A DNA stretch of 64,000 nucleotides from Parcubacteria group bacterium ADurb.Bin192 (GTDB lineage: Bacteria; Patescibacteriota; Patescibacteriia; 2-12-FULL-60-25), in NCBI GenBank assembly GCA_002070095.1, contig MWCR01000006.1, forward strand, positions 1 to 64,000. The letters run 5' to 3'. Made by a program: the position numbers and the translations under genes. Below the pieces are notes generated by a model, which was given only the letters and a program-made list of their open reading frames with translations, did not search any database and was not told the origin of the DNA. Below are positions 1 to 8,618 of this stretch, piece after piece. The first letter of the stretch is position 1. Every line of letters begins with the position of its first letter.

Positions 1-1073
1 ACGGTTTCTTCGGGCAGGGTTTGTATGGAGGCGCCGGGGAAGTAATGGTTCAAAAAAACACCGTCCAATAACACGTATTTTTTATTGTTCCAGACATACC
101 AGACGCCGGGTGAATCAGGTTTTTTGATCAGTGTTCCGTTTGGGATGGCGGAAATCGGTTGGATAACAGTCGGCAGCTTTAAATCTATTGCAGGAGAGGC
201 TTCTTGCCAACTAAAAGCTGACCAGGTCCATTTAGCCAGTCTTTCAGCAACCGCAAACATGTCCGCCCGTGTGGGCGCGCCCAAAACCACAATCATGAGT
301 TCGCGCTCGTCATCTTTGGCCGGGCGTACACGGTAGACTAAATTGTGCAGAGATTCGTCCAAATAGCCGGTTTTGCCCCCGGTAACATACAAGCCGTTTT
401 TAGGATCAAGCAGTAATTGGTTGGTATTGGAGATGGTTTTGATTTCACCCGTGTTACGGATGGTGAAGGTGTATTTGGCTGTGCTGGCCGGGGTTTGAAT
501 TTCGCTTCTATTAAACGCGGTTGCGGCAATGGTCAGCATTTCGCGGGCCGTGGTCTGGTTAGACGGATCCATGCCAGAAGAGTCATTAAAAAGGGACTGG
601 GTACAGCCCAAAGATTTAACTTTGGAGTTCATGGCTGTGATAAAGCCCGTGTAACCCAAGCCTGACAAACGCCCAAAAGCCGTGGCCGCGTTATTGGCAC
701 TGCCCGTAATGCTGGCGTACATCAAATCTTGGATGGACATAGTAGCTCCTTCGTCCACCCGCAAACGTCCGCCTCCAACCTCATCTGAGGCTTTTATGGA
801 CACGATAGCACTCCAGGAAGGTTGTCTGTCGATAAAAGTCAAAGCGCCAACTAGTTTGGTCAGGCTGGCGGGCACCCAAAGCTTATCAGCGTTATATTCA
901 AACAGTATTTTTTTGGTTTTGGCATCCATGACAACCGCGGCCGCAAAATCAGTTTCTCTAAAACTGAAAGCGGTTGACGACGTCTGGTACGGAATGGATT
1001 GGGCTAAAGATGGCCGGGCAAATAGTAAACAAAAAGCCATCAGAAGAAAACTAAAAAGACGGGTTGCGGGCAT
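1..1073 (-). CDS. D-alanyl-D-alanine carboxypeptidase (peptidase S11), C-terminus cut by window edge
   Basis: Penicillin-binding serine carboxypeptidase that trims the terminal D-Ala from peptidoglycan stem peptides outside the membrane. Seen: a signal peptide (residues 1-24, ending SLA), the SxxK motif S70-L-T-K73, the SxN motif S125-A-N127 and KTG near 234-236, in the order and spacing of the S11 family. About 357 codons are visible and no stop is reached, so the end lies outside the window. After the catalytic domain there is a short region with a Val-Trp-Tyr-Val-Trp core resembling the repeats of the surface protein at 53033-54076. The ATG at 1073 is chosen because a TATGAT -10 box lies 7 nt upstream. 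Divergent from cysS. Confidence 0.93.
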   Translation of the reverse strand, partial: MPATRLFSFLLMAFCLLFARPSLAQSIPYQTSSTAFSFRETDFAAAVVMDAKTKKILFEYNADKLWVPASLTKLVGALTFIDRQPSWSAIVSIKASDEVGGGRLRVDEGATMSIQDLMYASITGSANNAATAFGRLSGLGYTGFITAMNSKVKSLGCTQSLFNDSSGMDPSNQTTAREMLTIAATAFNRSEIQTPASTAKYTFTIRNTGEIKTISNTNQLLLDPKNGLYVTGGKTGYLDESLHNLVYRVRPAKDDERELMIVVLGAPTRADMFAVAERLAKWTWSAFSWQEASPAIDLKLPTVIQPISAIPNGTLIKKPDSPGVWYVWNNKKYVLLDGVFLNHYFPGASIQTLPEET

Positions 1074-1080
1074 ATAATCC

Positions 1081-1086
1081 ATCATA
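1081..1086 (-). promoter_or_regulatory. -10 box for the carboxypeptidase gene
   Basis: TATGAT on the minus strand, 7 nt before the ATG at 1073. This is the same spacing as several other genes in the window and predicts a leaderless transcript. No good -35 box is visible. Confidence 0.5.
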
Positions 1087-1196
1087 CTTGATGGAAACAA
1101 ATAATTAAAGTTGCTTTAAACCGGGCCTGACAAGACTTTTTCCACATCGTTGCTTTTCCATTACGGCTCATATAACATGTAACTTAACACAAAAAT

Positions 1197-2645
1197 ATGC
1201 TTAAAGTCTGGAATTCTTTATCTAGAACGCGTGAGGTTTTCGGCTCCATCATCCCGCATGAGGTCAGGATGTATACCTGCGGACCCACGGTTTACGAAAG
1301 GGCCTCTGTCGGCAATTTCAGAGCTTATGTGACCTGGGATATTCTAAAACGCTTGTTAAGATCCGAGGGTTTGCAGGTAACGCATTGCATGAACATCACG
1401 GACGTGGGTCATTTGGTGGGGGATGGGGACCAGGGTCAAGATAAAATGCAGGTCACGGCTCAAAAAACCGGTAAAGATGCTTGGCAAATTGCTAAAGAGT
1501 ATGAAGCTTTGTTTCTTCAAGACGCTGAAGCTTTGAATATAGAATTACCGCCCGCGCCTTTGCTTTGCCGGGCCACGGAACACATCGAAGAGCAAATTAA
1601 ACTGATCCAAATCCTGGCGGACAAGGGCTATACATATCAAACTTCGGATGGCATCTATTTTGATACCTCAAAATTTCCGGATTACGGCAAGCTCTCAGGG
1701 CAGTCTTTGGAGGAAAAGAAAGAAGGTGCGCGCGTGGAAACCAATGCCGAAAAACGCAATCCCACGGACTTCGCCTTATGGAAGTTCAGTTACCCCGGTG
1801 GAGTAGATCGTGAAACTTTATCCTCGACGTGGGACGAGCGACGCGGGACGCTGGACGACATTCATCCCAAGCGTCACATGGAATGGGAAAGCCCGTGGGG
1901 CTTGGGTTTTCCGGGCTGGCATCTGGAGTGCTCGGCCATGAGCCGCAAATATCTGGGACAGCCTTTTGATATTCATTGCGGAGGCGTGGATCACATACCC
2001 GTGCATCATGAAAATGAAATCGCCCAAAGTGTGGCCGCTTATGCCGTGCCTTTGGCCGAGTTTTGGCTGCATAATGAGTTTTTAACCATCGACGGGCAAA
2101 AAATGAGCAAATCATTGGGGAATTTTTATACTCTGGATGATTGCCGTGAGCATGGTATAGAACCTCTAGCTTTAAGATATTTTTATTTGGGCGCTCATTA
2201 TCGCTCCAAACTGAATTTTACCTGGCAAGCGGCCGAAGCCGCGCAAAACGCTTTGACCAAATTAAGGCAAACAGCCAGGGAATGGGACGCTCCAACCGAA
2301 GCGGACACCGCTGTACTGGCCGCCTTTAACGAACAAATGCACGATGACTTTAATACGCCGGCCGCCTTGGCGGTTTTATGGGAAATGGTCAAGTCCGACT
2401 TGCCCGGTGAACGCAAGGCCGCCACTTTGTTGCAGATGGATGAATTATTGGGCTTGAAACTGGACGAATATGTGGCCAAACCCGTGCAGATTCCCGAGCA
2501 TATCGCGCAGATCGCTCAAAGACGCTGGGAAGCGCGTGTCAGACAAGATTGGACTGAAGCGGATCAATTGAGACATGAGCTGGAAAGTTTGGGTTGGGTC
2601 ATGCAAGACCGTGAATCCGATTACACTCTCAAACCTTCCAGGTAA
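1197..2645 (+). CDS. cysS: Cysteinyl-tRNA synthetase
   Basis: Class Ia aminoacyl-tRNA synthetase that charges tRNA-Cys in the cytoplasm. At 482 residues it is slightly longer than the usual 460. Seen: the CGPTVY block with zinc ligand C28; KMSKS at 302-306; the WHLEC zinc cysteine near 245; and the [13 protein letters not shown] zinc/substrate loop near 268-280. Oddity: the HIGH signature reads S37-V-G-N40, so the first histidine, normally conserved in class I synthetases, is serine. No SD sequence precedes the ATG. An intrinsic terminator follows at 2663. Confidence 0.97.
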   Translation: MLKVWNSLSRTREVFGSIIPHEVRMYTCGPTVYERASVGNFRAYVTWDILKRLLRSEGLQVTHCMNITDVGHLVGDGDQGQDKMQVTAQKTGKDAWQIAKEYEALFLQDAEALNIELPPAPLLCRATEHIEEQIKLIQILADKGYTYQTSDGIYFDTSKFPDYGKLSGQSLEEKKEGARVETNAEKRNPTDFALWKFSYPGGVDRETLSSTWDERRGTLDDIHPKRHMEWESPWGLGFPGWHLECSAMSRKYLGQPFDIHCGGVDHIPVHHENEIAQSVAAYAVPLAEFWLHNEFLTIDGQKMSKSLGNFYTLDDCREHGIEPLALRYFYLGAHYRSKLNFTWQAAEAAQNALTKLRQTAREWDAPTEADTAVLAAFNEQMHDDFNTPAALAVLWEMVKSDLPGERKAATLLQMDELLGLKLDEYVAKPVQIPEHIAQIAQRRWEARVRQDWTEADQLRHELESLGWVMQDRESDYTLKPSR

Positions 2646-2662
2646 ACGGATCGTTTAAGATT

Positions 2663-2690
2663 AAAGCCGCCCGCCCGCGGCTTTATTTAG
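2663..2690 (+). terminator. Intrinsic terminator after cysS
   Basis: An 8-bp stem (AAAGCCGC/GCGGCTTT) with a 6-nt loop, followed by a short T-rich tail ending before the next promoter. Confidence 0.7.
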
Positions 2691-2691
2691 T

Positions 2692-2720
2692 TTAGGCTTT
2701 AAGTTTATTTGTGCTATAAT
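2692..2720 (+). promoter_or_regulatory. Extended -10 promoter for the 2751/3290 gene pair
   Basis: TGCTATAAT (TG at 2712-2713, TATAAT at 2715-2720) with a weak -35 (TTAGGC) 17 nt upstream. Transcription would begin near 2728, which excludes in-frame starts before 2751. Confidence 0.65.
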
Positions 2721-2750
2721 ATGGTTATAAACACGAGTTGTTTTTATTTT

Positions 2751-3287
2751 ATGACTTTACCCAGCCAGTCCTCGTCCGGCAGTCCTGAAAAACCGGATTT
2801 GGCGAAATTTAATTCGCATCCGGAACACGAAGTATCAGGTTTGGAAGCCGATGAATTGGCTTTTGAACAGACCGTGGAAACAGAAAAGCCTATCTTGGAA
2901 GCTGAAAAAGAAAATGCCGGTTCAAACAGTGCCGCTCATATTACTTCTTCCATCCCCACGCAGGCCCAGGTAACCGCTTTGGAAAAAGATCAAGTGACCA
3001 TTGAGGTTGAGCAAATCTTGGAAAAAAATTTGGCGGATATTTATCAATCTTTGCCCGAAGATGTAAAACCGGTTTTTAAGAAAAAAGGAGAACAGACCGC
3101 TTTGGCGATCACGGAGATGGTTAAAAGAGCGGCCGTTAAAATGAACGAGGTAATGCAATTGGTGATGGATTGGCTTAAAATTATTCCCGGAGTCAACCGC
3201 TTTTATCTGGAGCAAGAAGCCAAAATAAAGTCAGATCATATCGTGGCCCTGTCCGAACAAATAAAACAAGACCGCTTAACCAAATAA
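2751..3287 (+). CDS. Conserved coiled-coil hypothetical protein paired with TraG-like ATPase
   Basis: A 178-residue acidic protein of unknown function. No signal peptide or membrane helix is visible. The first 60 residues are Ser/Pro/Glu-rich and probably disordered; the last 110 look helical and amphipathic, ending in a charged coiled segment. The start is set at 2751 because the upstream in-frame ATGs lie at or before the -10 box (TATAAT, 2715-2720). It ends 2 nt before the ATPase gene and is almost certainly co-transcribed with it, so it may be an accessory or regulatory partner of that membrane ATPase. The functional link is inference from position only. Confidence 0.75.
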   Translation: MTLPSQSSSGSPEKPDLAKFNSHPEHEVSGLEADELAFEQTVETEKPILEAEKENAGSNSAAHITSSIPTQAQVTALEKDQVTIEVEQILEKNLADIYQSLPEDVKPVFKKKGEQTALAITEMVKRAAVKMNEVMQLVMDWLKIIPGVNRFYLEQEAKIKSDHIVALSEQIKQDRLTK

Positions 3288-3289
3288 CA

Positions 3290-5833
3290 ATGTTTAGTTT
3301 TAGCACTTTAGCCCTGCAAGTTGATTTGATGACGGATACCTCCGCCGGTTTTACGGTTAATTCTTTCATCAATCAGACTCTGTTATGGGAAATTTTTGGT
3401 ACATTGATTTTAATAACGGTCGTTTTCATAGTTTTGTTTTTAGTGCGCCGCTATTTGTTATTGCGCATTCAAACACAAAGAACTTTTGATATCATGGTGC
3501 TTAAAGTGAGGGTGCCCAAAGAGATTCGGCAGGAAGATGTTGAGCATTCCAAAAGTCTCCAGCAAATGCAGGAGTTGATCGGTTTCACGGAAACCATTTT
3601 TCAAACCATAGGCAGTTTGACGCCTAAAACCAGTTTTAAAACATGGTTGTTCGGCCGGAGCGATAATTTCAGTTTCGAGATGGTGGCTGAAAAAAGTCTG
3701 ATCAGTTTTTACATCAGCTGTCCGCGTTCCATGCACGAATTCGTGGAATCTCAAATTCAGGCTCAATATCCTCACGCTTCCATCGAAGAAGCTGAAGACT
3801 ACAATATTTTTAAACCCAACAGTATAATTTTAACCTCTCATCTGACTTTCAAACGTCCCAGCTATCTGCCCATCAAAACCTACAAAAAGATGGAGAGCGA
3901 CCCCATGAACAGTATTACCAACGCTTTGTCCAAGATAAAAGATCAGGACGGCGCAGCCATACAATTCATGATTCGTCCGGCGGCCAGAAGCTGGAACAGC
4001 GAAGGTTTGAGGATCGCGCGCGAAATGCAGCAGGGTAAAAAGTTTAGCGATGTTCAAAGCGGAGGCGGAGCTTTTTCCAAGGAGGCCATGAATGTTATCC
4101 GCGGCCCCAAAGATAAAACACAGGAAGAAGCGTATCGTCTTTCTCCTCTGGAGGAGGAAATGGTCAAAGGACTGCAAGAAAAAGCCAGTAAGGCGGGCTT
4201 GGAAGTCAATATCAGAGTGGTCACCAGTTCTCAATCGGCCCAAACCTCGCGCCGTTATCTGGATGATATTTTAAATGCTTTCGGCCAATATAATATTTTT
4301 GAATTCGGCAATACTTTCAGTGTCAGGACTCCGGGCAATCACGCGCTGACCATCTCGCATTTTATTCATCGTCATTTTGATCCGCGCTATAAAATTATCT
4401 TAAACAGCGAGGAGCTGGCCTCTTTGTATCATTTGCCTTTGGCTTCAACCGAAACCCCCAATATCGATTGGCTGCTGGCCAGAAAAGCGGTACCGCCTTC
4501 CAATTTGCCCAGAGAAGGTCTTTTGTTGGGTTTATCCGAATACAGGGGCCATGTTTACGAGATTCGCATGAAAGATCCGGACAGGCGCCGTCACATGTAT
4601 ATCATCGGTAAGTCCGGCGGCGGTAAATCGGTCTTGCAGGTCTCGATGATCAAGCAGGACATAGAAAACGGCAAAGGCGTGTGTGTTATCGACCCTCATG
4701 GTGACTTGGCGGCGGAATGCTTGGAGTACGTGCCCAAAGAGAGGGCTGAAGATGTTATTTATTTCGATCCTTCGGATTTTGAACGCCCGATCGGCTTGAA
4801 CATGCTGGAGTTTGATGCTTCACAGCCTTATCAAAAAACATTTGCCACCGAAGAGATGTTGAAGATTTTTGATCAACTCTATGATCTAAAATCAACCGGC
4901 GGTCCCATGTTCGAGCAATACATGCGCAATGCCATGATGCTGATCATGGACGATCCGGAGTCAGGCTCGACTTTGCTGGATGTGCCCAAGGTTTTGGCTG
5001 ATGAAGAGTTTAGACGATACAAGTTGTCCAAGTGCAAAACTCAAACCGTCCGTGATTTTTGGACCAAAGAAGCTCAAAAAGCCGGCGGTGAAGCTTCCTT
5101 GGCCAACATGGTTCCTTATATCACGTCCAAGTTAACGCCTTTTATCGCCAATGATTTCATGCGGCCGGTTATTTCACAGCAAAAAAGCGCTTTTAATTTC
5201 AGGCAGGCCATGGATGAGGGTAAGTTGATTTTTTGCGCTTTGAATAAGGGTAAACTGGGTGATATCAGCGCTTACTTGATCGGCATGATCGTCATCGGCA
5301 AAATCCTCATGGCCGCCTTATCGCGCACTGACATGGATCCGGCCAAGCGCAAAGATTTTTATCTGTATATTGATGAGTTTCAAAACTTTTTAACCGATTC
5401 GATTACCGCTATTTTGTCAGAAGCCAGAAAATACGGACTTAACTTAATCATAGCTCATCAATTTATCAGCCAATTGACTCGCAAAGGAGGGGACACTCTA
5501 ATCAGAGATGCGATTTTCGGCAACGTAGGCACCATGGCCGCTTTCAGAATCGGCGCTGATGACGCGGAGTTTTTGGAAAAAGAATTCGCGCCGATTTTTT
5601 CCAAATATGATTTGGTTAATACCGAGGCCTTTACGGTTAATATCAAATTATTAATTGATAATACGGCCAGTAAAGCTTTTAACATGAAAACCATCAAACC
5701 GAATTCCGGCAATAAAGAGCTGGCCAATATGATTAAAGAGTTGTCACGCTATAAATACGGCCGGAAACGTGAATTGGTTGAGATGGAAACCATGGAGAGG
5801 TACTCATCTTTAAATAAAATGATCAATGATTAG
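3290..5833 (+). CDS. Membrane-anchored TraG/VirD4-like type IV secretion/conjugation ATPase
   Basis: An 847-residue P-loop ATPase of the conjugative coupling-protein superfamily. Seen: one hydrophobic segment near residues 30-57, then a roughly 350-residue cytoplasmic region; Walker A G440-K-S-G-G-G-K-S447; a CVIDPHGDL strand after it; Walker B YLYIDEFQ with D695/E696 in a segment resembling the TraM-recognition region of TraD/TraG; and a following HQF sensor-like motif. Such ATPases are widespread in CPR genomes and are usually proposed to move DNA or protein across the membrane. No relaxase, VirB4 or pilin gene is visible nearby, so the substrate is unknown. Co-transcribed with the upstream coiled-coil gene. 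Confidence 0.88.
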   Translation: MFSFSTLALQVDLMTDTSAGFTVNSFINQTLLWEIFGTLILITVVFIVLFLVRRYLLLRIQTQRTFDIMVLKVRVPKEIRQEDVEHSKSLQQMQELIGFTETIFQTIGSLTPKTSFKTWLFGRSDNFSFEMVAEKSLISFYISCPRSMHEFVESQIQAQYPHASIEEAEDYNIFKPNSIILTSHLTFKRPSYLPIKTYKKMESDPMNSITNALSKIKDQDGAAIQFMIRPAARSWNSEGLRIAREMQQGKKFSDVQSGGGAFSKEAMNVIRGPKDKTQEEAYRLSPLEEEMVKGLQEKASKAGLEVNIRVVTSSQSAQTSRRYLDDILNAFGQYNIFEFGNTFSVRTPGNHALTISHFIHRHFDPRYKIILNSEELASLYHLPLASTETPNIDWLLARKAVPPSNLPREGLLLGLSEYRGHVYEIRMKDPDRRRHMYIIGKSGGGKSVLQVSMIKQDIENGKGVCVIDPHGDLAAECLEYVPKERAEDVIYFDPSDFERPIGLNMLEFDASQPYQKTFATEEMLKIFDQLYDLKSTGGPMFEQYMRNAMMLIMDDPESGSTLLDVPKVLADEEFRRYKLSKCKTQTVRDFWTKEAQKAGGEASLANMVPYITSKLTPFIANDFMRPVISQQKSAFNFRQAMDEGKLIFCALNKGKLGDISAYLIGMIVIGKILMAALSRTDMDPAKRKDFYLYIDEFQNFLTDSITAILSEARKYGLNLIIAHQFISQLTRKGGDTLIRDAIFGNVGTMAAFRIGADDAEFLEKEFAPIFSKYDLVNTEAFTVNIKLLIDNTASKAFNMKTIKPNSGNKELANMIKELSRYKYGRKRELVEMETMERYSSLNKMIND

Positions 5834-5858
5834 GCTTGGTTGGAAATTTGTTAGTCAT

Positions 5859-5886
5859 TTGACTTTTTCCAATGGCCGAGTAAACT
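5859..5886 (+). promoter_or_regulatory. Promoter for the gene at 5956
   Basis: TTGACT (5859-5864), a 16-nt spacer, and TAAACT (5881-5886). A transcript would start near 5893, giving a leader of about 60 nt to the ATG at 5956. Confidence 0.5.
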
Positions 5887-5955
5887 TTAAGTAATAAAAA
5901 TCCAAATGTGGATAATTGCCAAAATAGCCATTATTCGCTCAACCAAACAAAATAT

Positions 5956-6633
5956 ATGACTACTTACCTGGATCCCCAAGACGAAAACAATCTCCAAGAT
6001 ATGGCCGAAGACAGCGAAAATACCGAAATGGAGTTAATACAGCCCAAAGTGCAGGCGGAAGATCAAGCCGAGGGCGGGTCTGGTTTGAGCTCGATAGATA
6101 CAAAACTGGCTTTGGCCCAAAAAATTATCAGTAATTTAAAGAATGATCTAGCCAATTTGGAGCGTTTGCTGGCCAGTGATGCCGAATCAGCCGATATTGA
6201 ACAGTTTATCAGGCATACCAATACTGAGGACGGAGAATTAATGCATCCCATCAACGAAGGTAAGATTTTGGAAGGTGTGTTTGACGGTCAAAATATGATC
6301 GGTTCAGATGGCAAGCTTTACATGGTTCCGCCCAATTACGCCTCCAAATCCAAGTTGGTGGAGGGTGATATTATGAAGCTATCCATCCAGCCTAATGGCA
6401 GTTTCATGTATAAACAGATCGGTCCGATAGAACGTCAAAGGGTTATGGGGGTCTTAACCAAAGATGAAGTCACAGCTGATTGGAAAGTGGTGGCTGATGG
6501 CCGTAAATACAACATTTTAACCGCTTCGGTTACCTATTTTAAAGGCAATGCGGGGGATGATATTGTGATTTTAATACCCAAGAACGCCCCCTCAAAATGG
6601 GCGGCGGTGGAGAATATCATAAAAAGAGACTAA
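5956..6633 (+). CDS. Conserved hypothetical protein, helical N-part plus beta-rich C-part
   Basis: A 225-residue cytoplasmic protein that I do not assign to a named family. Residues 1-45 are acidic and low complexity; about 45-85 form a helical segment with heptad-like leucines; about 95-225 are beta-rich with many Gly/Val/Ile positions, suggesting a small barrel or nucleic-acid-binding-like fold. The ATG at 5956 is preferred over one at 5908, which would leave only a 15-nt leader from the predicted promoter and adds a poorly conserved-looking 16 residues. A terminator at 6664 isolates it from dnaX. Confidence 0.7.
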   Translation: MTTYLDPQDENNLQDMAEDSENTEMELIQPKVQAEDQAEGGSGLSSIDTKLALAQKIISNLKNDLANLERLLASDAESADIEQFIRHTNTEDGELMHPINEGKILEGVFDGQNMIGSDGKLYMVPPNYASKSKLVEGDIMKLSIQPNGSFMYKQIGPIERQRVMGVLTKDEVTADWKVVADGRKYNILTASVTYFKGNAGDDIVILIPKNAPSKWAAVENIIKRD

Positions 6634-6663
6634 AGGACTCAAAATATAATTAAAAAAATAAGA

Positions 6664-6690
6664 ACTTGGCCGTATGGCCGAGTTTTATTT
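6664..6690 (+). terminator. Intrinsic terminator before dnaX
   Basis: An 8-bp stem (ACTTGGCC/GGCCGAGT, one T-G wobble) with a GTAT loop, followed by a T-rich run. Confidence 0.75.
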
Positions 6691-6756
6691 TAGGTAAAAT
6701 TTTAATACCCATTTGTTCTTTTATCTTTTTTTCTTTGGTGCTAAGGTATTGGCCGT

Positions 6757-8379
6757 ATGGCAAATTTAAGCCGGCAATACAGGCCAAAAAAATTCCAAGA
6801 TATTTACGGGCAAAGCAATATCGTTGAGACTTTACGTAAAGAGGTTGAACAGAATAAACTGGGTCATGCCTATCTTTTTTCCGGTCCACGCGGCGTGGGT
6901 AAAACCACAGCTGCCAGAATTTTTGCCAAAGCCGTTAATTGTCTCGCTCCCACCCAGGGAGAACCTTGCTTAGAGTGTGAAGCGTGTAAAAAAACATCCT
7001 TGGGCGGCTGTATAGATATTATAGAAATGGATGCGGCTTCGCATACCGGGGTTGATAATGTGCGCGAGGCGATCGTCGAACATGTCAGGTTTGTGCCGGT
7101 TGAGCTCAAATACAAAGTTTATATCGTGGATGAAGCTCACATGCTGTCCAATTCAGCCTGGAATGCTTTGCTTAAAACCATCGAAGAGCCGCCCGAGCAC
7201 GCTATTTTTATTTTTGCGACCACAGAGAAGCATAAGGTGCCGGCCACCATTGTTTCCCGCTGTCAGAGGTTTGATTTCAAAAAAGTCAGCCGTGAAGACA
7301 TTGTTAAACGTCTCAAAGAGTTGGCTTCCAATGAAGATTGCCAAGTTGATGATGTCGTTTTAAAAAATGTGGCCGTCAAATCAGAAGGCTGTTTAAGAGA
7401 CGCGGAAAATATTCTGGGGCAGTTGTTGAGTTTAGGCGAAAAAAACATCACTTCTGATATAGCATCTTTAATCATCCCGGCTTCCAATTTGCCGCATGCC
7501 TTGGGTCTATTGGCGGTTTCTTCGGGCAGAGATGTAAAGAATGCTCTGCATGAAGTCCAAAGGCTGGAGGACGAAGGTATTTCCTTGATGCCTTTGTTTG
7601 ATGATTTATTGACTACGGCACGGGAATTGATGGTCTACAAAGCTTCAGGTAAAACGGACATCCTGGATTCAGGAGTTGAATCCCTAAAAATTATCCAAGA
7701 TGTTTGTCGGGTTTTCAGTCATCAGGAGTTAATAAATATTTCTTTATTGCTGATGGAAAGACGTAAAGATGCCAAACAAGGATTGGATCCGCGTTTTGCT
7801 TTGGAAATGGCCGTCGTGGCCGTGGCCGTGGGTGCTACCGGCGAGTTCTCGTCTACAAATCAAATGGCCGGGCCCGTTACAGCAACCGAGTTAAGAGTGC
7901 GCGATTCCGGGGCGACAGGAGCGGTAAATGAAATGGCGGGACTGCCCGAAACGGTAGCACCCAAAGACTCGCCCGAACTGCCGGTTCAGCCGGCAGTCGT
8001 TGACCGGCCGCCGGTAGCGGCACAGGCAGATGCATCAAAACAAGTCCTTTCTTTGGACGAAGTCATTAAAATTTGGAGCAAGTTGCTGCAGTCCTTGGAA
8101 GATCATAAATCATTGGTTTTTATTTTGAAACTCTGCCGGCCAAGGAGCGTGCAAGGTGAAAAAATCATTTTGGAGTTTCAGTATCCTTATCATCAGCAGA
8201 CCATTTTGCAAAATCAAAAAAATAAATTACTGATCGAAGATTCTTTGCGTAAATTGAGCGGTCTCCCGAGTTTAAGTATTGACGGCTTGGTGAATAGCTC
8301 GGCCGATTCAACCGAACCGGGTAAAAAAGATATGGCCAGCAATTTGATAAATGCCTTTGGCGGCCGGCTTGTTTCTTGA
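6757..8379 (+). CDS. dnaX: DNA polymerase III subunit gamma/tau (clamp loader ATPase)
   Basis: AAA+ motor that loads the beta sliding clamp at replication forks. Seen: Walker A GPRGVGKTT at 43-51; the four zinc-knuckle cysteines C62, C71, C74 and C77; DEAH Walker B at 125-128; the sensor 1 region FATTEKHK; and the SRC motif with its arginine finger. Residues about 360-425 form an Ala/Pro/Val-rich linker, and the C-terminal 110 residues match the place of domain V/tau. The length (540) fits a tau-type product. I see no obvious slippery A-run that would direct a gamma frameshift. It ends 34 nt before tRNA-Gln. Confidence 0.96.
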   Translation: MANLSRQYRPKKFQDIYGQSNIVETLRKEVEQNKLGHAYLFSGPRGVGKTTAARIFAKAVNCLAPTQGEPCLECEACKKTSLGGCIDIIEMDAASHTGVDNVREAIVEHVRFVPVELKYKVYIVDEAHMLSNSAWNALLKTIEEPPEHAIFIFATTEKHKVPATIVSRCQRFDFKKVSREDIVKRLKELASNEDCQVDDVVLKNVAVKSEGCLRDAENILGQLLSLGEKNITSDIASLIIPASNLPHALGLLAVSSGRDVKNALHEVQRLEDEGISLMPLFDDLLTTARELMVYKASGKTDILDSGVESLKIIQDVCRVFSHQELINISLLLMERRKDAKQGLDPRFALEMAVVAVAVGATGEFSSTNQMAGPVTATELRVRDSGATGAVNEMAGLPETVAPKDSPELPVQPAVVDRPPVAAQADASKQVLSLDEVIKIWSKLLQSLEDHKSLVFILKLCRPRSVQGEKIILEFQYPYHQQTILQNQKNKLLIEDSLRKLSGLPSLSIDGLVNSSADSTEPGKKDMASNLINAFGGRLVS

Positions 8380-8413
8380 CAGCGCGCCTTAAAAGTGGCA
8401 AAATCAGCCCTAT

Positions 8414-8487
8414 TCCGGGGTCGTCTAATGGTAGGACAACAGACTCTGAATCTGTTTATCGGGGTTCGAGTCCCTGCCCCGGAGCCA
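8414..8487 (+). tRNA. tRNA-Gln (anticodon CTG), CCA encoded
   Basis: The acceptor arm TCCGGGG pairs with CCCCGGA (8414-8420/8477-8483). D-arm, anticodon arm with loop CTCTGAA (anticodon CTG), and T-arm with TTCGAGT are all intact. The discriminator G and CCA are templated (8484-8487). A terminator follows at once. Confidence 0.95.
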
Positions 8488-8518
8488 ACCTCCAGCTTAA
8501 CCAGCCGGAGGTTTTTTT
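8487..8518 (+). terminator. Terminator directly after tRNA-Gln
   Basis: A 7-bp stem (AACCTCC/GGAGGTT) with a 13-nt loop and a run of seven T. The first stem base overlaps the encoded CCA. Confidence 0.8.
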
Positions 8519-8533
8519 GCAGGGACTCGAACC
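8519..8533. repeat. 15-bp inverted copy of the tRNA-Gln T-arm
   Basis: Bases 8519-8533 are the exact reverse complement of 8463-8477 (T-arm of tRNA-Gln). They lie immediately after the terminator T-run. Origin unknown; could be a remnant of an integration or rearrangement. Confidence 0.8.
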
Positions 8534-8618
8534 AATAAAGAATGTATATTGGACATGTTTATGCGAGATTATTATCATAATTAATGTTAAGGCTAAATAT
8601 TTTAAACAGAAGATAAAA

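Noticed and set aside
85-1077. Plus-strand frames at the left edge
   Set aside because: They are opposite-strand shadows of the D,D-carboxypeptidase, which has all three catalytic motifs in order.
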